From: Coemansia sp. RSA 922
Lineage: Eukaryota > Kickxellomycota > Kickxellomycetes > Kickxellales > Kickxellaceae
Direction of reading: 5' to 3'
Length of the DNA: 20,366 nt
Assembly: GCA_027577415.1 (NCBI GenBank)
Contig: JANBQS010000350.1
Location: 1 to 20,366, forward strand
The position numbers and the translations under genes were made by a program. Below, in pieces: positions 16,950 through 20,366 of the stretch. The notes beneath the pieces were generated by a model. The model saw only the letters and a program-made list of their open reading frames with translations, was not told where the DNA came from and searched no databases. How positions within the stretch are numbered: position 1 is the stretch's first letter; every line of letters begins with the position of its first letter.

Positions 16950-17295
16950 GACAAAGATATGAAAATATAAAAATATAAAATAATAGATATGAAAGACTAC
17001 GAAATAAAAAAGTAAAAAAAAATGATACTCTTAGTTATCGCTAGGTGTACAAATGTCTCTGAATATGCAATCAAAACACGTGTCGATCTAACCCCCTCTC
17101 TCCTAGCCAACCAAAATGTCCCAAGGTACACACACCAATGACGTGTCTTTTATTTATTTCTGAATATTATCAGTGTTTCTCTCTTTGTCGATTGATAGAG
17201 TTTTGATAACATCTCTCTCAGCAACTACGCTTTAATAATTGACCAAAGTATCATTCATTAATGTTCAAGTGTGGTTCTTTATTTAGTAAACAAAC
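16950..17295. promoter_or_regulatory. TAF2 promoter and 3' UTR of the zinc-finger gene
   Basis: 346 bp. The TAF2-proximal part (16950-17025) is A-rich on the plus strand. CACGTG lies at 17077-17082 inside a 12-mer also found near 5517-5528. The part next to 17295 holds the zinc-finger gene's AATAAA. No gene is seen; an ATGTCCCAAGGTACAC at about 17115 has no coding continuation. Confidence 0.4.
17278..17283 (-). terminator. AATAAA polyadenylation signal of zinc-finger gene
   Basis: An exact AATAAA on the minus strand, 12 bases after the TAA stop of the zinc-finger gene. Confidence 0.5.
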
Positions 17296-19701
17296 TTAGT
17301 AACACTGCGATAGCGGCGTCGCAGCCAAAATATCAGGCTTGGTGTCCTGAGCGGCAGTGTTTGCCCGGCGATTCTTTGCCGAAGCACTTCCAGCCCTTTT
17401 GCACGTCGTACCCTTTGCAGTGTGGCGAGCAAGCGCATCAGCCCGTGCGAATGTTCTCTTGCAGACAGGGCATTGGTGTAGCCGCTCACCCGTGTGAATT
17501 TTGACATGCCTCTTCAAGTCATGGTTCCGACTAAATCTCTTCTCGCACTGTCCACACGGGTATGGTCGCTCAGCAGTGTGAGTACGCAGGTGCGATACCA
17601 GGTTGTAAGTGCGCGAAAAAGACTTGTCGCAATCAGGGTGGTCGCACTTGTGCTGCGAACACTTGCCCTCGTGCTCGGCCTTTACTCCATCGCCCTCGGC
17701 CTTCACAGACTGCTTGCGACGCTTGGCCGATGGCGCGGCGGCATCCTTGCGTCCGCGCTTTTTCGACGACGATGTTGCTGGCTTGACTTCGACTGCGGGG
17801 TTGGCTGTCGACGTAGTAGTATCGGCGCTACTGCCGCTTGAGCCGCTGGCTGTGGACGAGGCGAGGAACGACTCGAAGTCTTCGCTTTGGCTGTGCAAGC
17901 CAGCGTCGGAAACGTTCTGGGGCGCTTTGCTAACAGCGCTCTCCTCAACCGGCAGCGAAATTGCTGCGCTAGGAGCGCGCCGAGCGCCAGCCTTGGACTT
18001 GAACCCAGGCGCAGGCAAAAAAGACGTAGTGTTGACAGACCCACCGCCACGAGCCGCAGCAAATCCCAAGGGCGTCGACAACTGAGCCGATGCGGCCGGG
18101 CGCCGAAGCGCCAAAGCCTGCTGGTCATTCTTGATATTGAGCGAGAACACGTGCTCATAACGGAAGCCTGGGTCTTCAGCAACTGTCGACGAAACAGAAC
18201 GAACCCCGCCATTCAGACCGGTAGAGTTACTGCTTCTGTTACTGCCCGCAGTAATAACTCCCGCTGACGATCCGACTGCGTTGGCGATTTGTTCGGTCGC
18301 CATCAGCTCAGAGTTGCGGCGGTACCGGTGCTCAGTAGTACCGTTGTTAGTACGGCTGCGACGAGCTGTGCTGGCCTTGCCCAAAGTAGCGGGTGTGGGC
18401 GCGGCTGCAGGACTGCAATACGGGCTGGCGCTGACGTGGCGCTCATCGACCGAACCCTGCGTACGGAGCATGTTGTGCGGGAACTCGAGCATGTTTGGGG
18501 GCGCCGAGCTGACTGTGCCGAGCGGAGAGTAGTGTTGCTGCTGATGATGGAAGAACGACGTGGGCGACTGTAGCGGTAGTCCTAGTCCGTAGTTTGTAAC
18601 CGTTTGGCCAGCGAGCATAGCGGTGGCGACGGTGATAGCCGGCTCTTGGTGACTGGTAAATGGAGCCGAGATTGGCGTCGGCGGCATCATTCCGATCTGC
18701 TGCGTAGGATTGGGACTTGAGTACGTCGACATTTCCCCAAACATACCCTGATTGGAGAAGTTCCCGAGCGCCTGGGTATCGAAAAACACACCACCTAGAC
18801 CATCGCTAGGCTGGGTTGAATAGCCTAGAGGAATATTTATCAAAAAATGCATATCAACAAAATGGAAGATTAGTGATAGAAATATTATAAAGATAATTTT
18901 TTTTTCTCTTTACAAAGGAACAAAAAACATTATCAGACCGGACCATGAAATAGCTCTGCAAAAGGTTACTGCTTTGGGGTGGGGGATGGAGAAGGATGGG
19001 GGATGGAATCAATTTAAGCGTGAGGAACTTTTAGGGAAATAATTGCCTTGCAAAAGAGGGTGAGATTCTCAAGCTGCAGGCACTGCATACGCGTCGGCAA
19101 TCTTTCTTACATGCACAAATAAAAAGAGTGCTGTAGAAAAGTTTGCCGGCAAAAAAAAAGAGAGAGAAAGAGGGAGTAAAGGATGGGATTATAGCTTCAA
19201 CTTACCAGATGGGACGCCCAAAGCTTGGTCACTAAACACTGGCAAGCGCGGCGCATTCGAAGGTAGACTGACGTTCTGACGATGCTGCTGGAGCATATTA
19301 TTAGGAGAGTATAGCATGCTGGCAGACGAGTCGAGCCCAGCGCCATCCAAAGAAAGACCATTATAGTTTTGCGGCGCGGAGACAGGCGCCAGTGACGGTG
19401 GAGTAGACAAAGGCAGAGTGTTGTGCGAGAGAAAGGGCGACCCCATGCCAAGAAGACCGATCTGAGAGGAAACGTTGCTAGGCACCTGCTGTAGACTGGC
19501 GAGCGGACTGGCCGTGTAGCTTGAGATAATACCGTCGAGGTTCGAGTGCATCAGTGGAGATGGAGTGAGCGCTTGATTTGCGGCCATAGCCATGGGATAT
19601 AGGTCGTTGGATAGCTGTTGCCGCTGATGCTGGATCATAATTTGGTTGTTGTCGGGCTGAGACGTGTGGCGATAGACGTTTGAGACAGTAGAAGTATCCA
19701 T
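17296..19701 (-). CDS. C2H2 zinc-finger transcription factor, Crz1-like, complement(join(17296..18824, 19206..19701))
   Basis: Two long frames join through a 381-nt intron: donor GTAAGT at 19205, branch-like CACTAAT, acceptor CCTCTAG ending at 18825. The junction rebuilds Gly166 (G|GC) and gives 674 residues. The N-terminal 500 residues are Ser/Pro/Gln/Asn-rich and disordered, typical of activation regions. A bipartite basic stretch (KKRGRKDAAAPSAKRRK, about 520-536) is a likely nuclear signal. Three fingers follow at about 559-640: CDHPDC...HLRTH, CGQC...HVKIH, and CPVC...H-x6-C with Cys as last ligand. TYNLVSHLRTHTAERPY and NHDLKRHVKIHTGER match the Crz1/Prz1 style, the calcineurin-activated factor of calcium stress; the third finger ending in Cys also fits. 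Other fungal C2H2 regulators share parts of this pattern, so the Crz1 link is probable, not proven. Confidence 0.88.
18825..19205 (-). other. Intron of zinc-finger gene (381 nt)
   Basis: Splice sites fit in phase 1 and both flanks are the same kind of Ser/Gln/Pro-rich sequence. The intron holds a direct repeat GGGGGATGGA (about 18980-19003, plus strand) and an A/G tract near 19150-19180. Confidence 0.85.
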
Positions 19702-20366
19702 GTTACAAAAAAATGACTGTGTGATAAAAAAAAAAGGGGGAGGGGGACTTTACTAACGATAGCGGGTGCCGGTCCCAGAGATATATAGCAGTAAACAAAA
19801 AAAAGGTGGAGGTAAAAAAAGTTTGAAATAAAAAAATGAGCAGGGTTAGTTTGCAATATATATGCGAAAAGTTGGAAAACTGTTGTTGTTGTTGATGTTC
19901 ACAAAAAAAAAGTATTTTGCCACCTCTTCATCGTGGCGCCAGAACCCGTCCTTTTTATACCAACTCGAGCCCTGTATACGAAAAGGAAAAAAAAGAAGGG
20001 TAAAGATACGGGCGTGAGCAGGGAGCAACAAAAGGGGGGGCAATGAAGTGAGCGTGCACGCAAAAAAAAAAAAAGCTCGCTGTACGCAACAATATTTTCA
20101 GAACTTGGGCAAGGGGGGTATGTCTACCACCCTCTCCAAAACTTTGCTTGTTTTATTTCTTTTATAATGGTGGTTTTTGTGTCTAGCGAGGACGGCATTA
20201 TCCCAGCGAGGGGCAGGTGGTTTGGGCTGGAATCCCTTTCAAGATTGCTATACAAGCGTGTTTGGTTGTTTTTTTTTCTGTAGACAAACAAAAATATACG
20301 GGTGCAGATTGAGACACCCCCAGGGGGAGGCATACTCCACCCCCACCCCCATCCTCTATTTTTATT
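19702..20366. promoter_or_regulatory. Upstream region of zinc-finger gene
   Basis: 665 bp to the window edge with no gene that I can support. On the minus strand TATAAAAG lies at 20166-20159 and a TATATA at about 19787-19782, the latter 80 bp before the ATG. Several AGGGG/CCCCT cores (near 20030, 20112, 20209, 20325) resemble yeast stress-response elements. There are long A-runs (20061-20073 and others). A long leader with alternative starts is plausible. Confidence 0.4.

Noticed and set aside
17115..17130. ATGTCCCAAG followed by a GTACAC donor-like site on the plus strand
   Set aside because: Downstream plus-strand sequence is antisense to the zinc-finger gene and holds no plausible exon.
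19933..19942. Near-match to a calcineurin-dependent response element (GTGGCGCC) upstream of the Crz1-like gene
   Set aside because: It misses the final CA of the GNGGC(G/T)CA consensus; a single imperfect site is not evidence of autoregulation.
1..20366. tRNA genes, rRNA, CRISPR arrays, transposon ends
   Set aside because: I looked for GGTTCGANTCC-like B boxes, spaced repeat arrays and terminal inverted repeats with transposase-like frames; none was convincing.

Overview
This looks like a piece of a nuclear fungal genome. The genes are mostly conserved eukaryotic single-copy genes, they have short spliceosomal introns with GTAAG-type donors and CTAAC/CTAAT-type branch sites, and convergent neighbours are very tightly packed. 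The mix of a DUF4246 protein, an F-box/leucine-rich-like protein of a type I associate with Coemansia-like genomes, and a large TAF2 with added domains suggests an early-diverging fungus, possibly Kickxellomycotina. The lineage is an inference from protein style only.

Layout. 1-774 (+): 3' part of a short-chain dehydrogenase like AYR1, cut by the window edge. 812-2539 (-): F-box-type protein interrupted by one in-frame TGA. 2779-4599 (-): DUF4246 protein. 4881-5207 (+): small LisH-like protein. 5208-6136: no convincing gene. 6137-6479 (+): small ubiquitin-like reading frame broken by one extra T. 6758-8005 (+): tRNA adenosine deaminase TAD1/ADAT1. 8218-8918 (+): ribosomal protein eL37, whose first exon is only the ATG. 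9031-9356 (-): two-exon MZT1 (mitotic-spindle organizing protein 1), recovered by splicing. 9775-11724 (+): long low-complexity Asn/His/Gln-rich protein. 11784-16949 (-): two-exon TAF2 (TFIID subunit) with three C-terminal bromodomains. 17296-19701 (-): two-exon C2H2 zinc-finger transcription factor resembling Crz1. 19702-20366: its upstream region.

The genes do not form a pathway; this is an ordinary housekeeping stretch (translation, tRNA modification, basal transcription, microtubule nucleation, lipid metabolism). The most interesting points are: the TAF2 fused to a triple bromodomain array, with two of the bromodomains forming adjacent 112-residue units; the two one-step lesions (TGA in the F-box gene, extra T in the ubiquitin-like gene); apparent loss of likely metal-binding residues in the DUF4246 protein; a structured 419-nt intron in eL37; a sharp GC peak inside TAF2; and candidate calcineurin-docking and sumoylation motifs in the zinc-finger factor. 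Family assignments were made by reading the sequence, without database searches.
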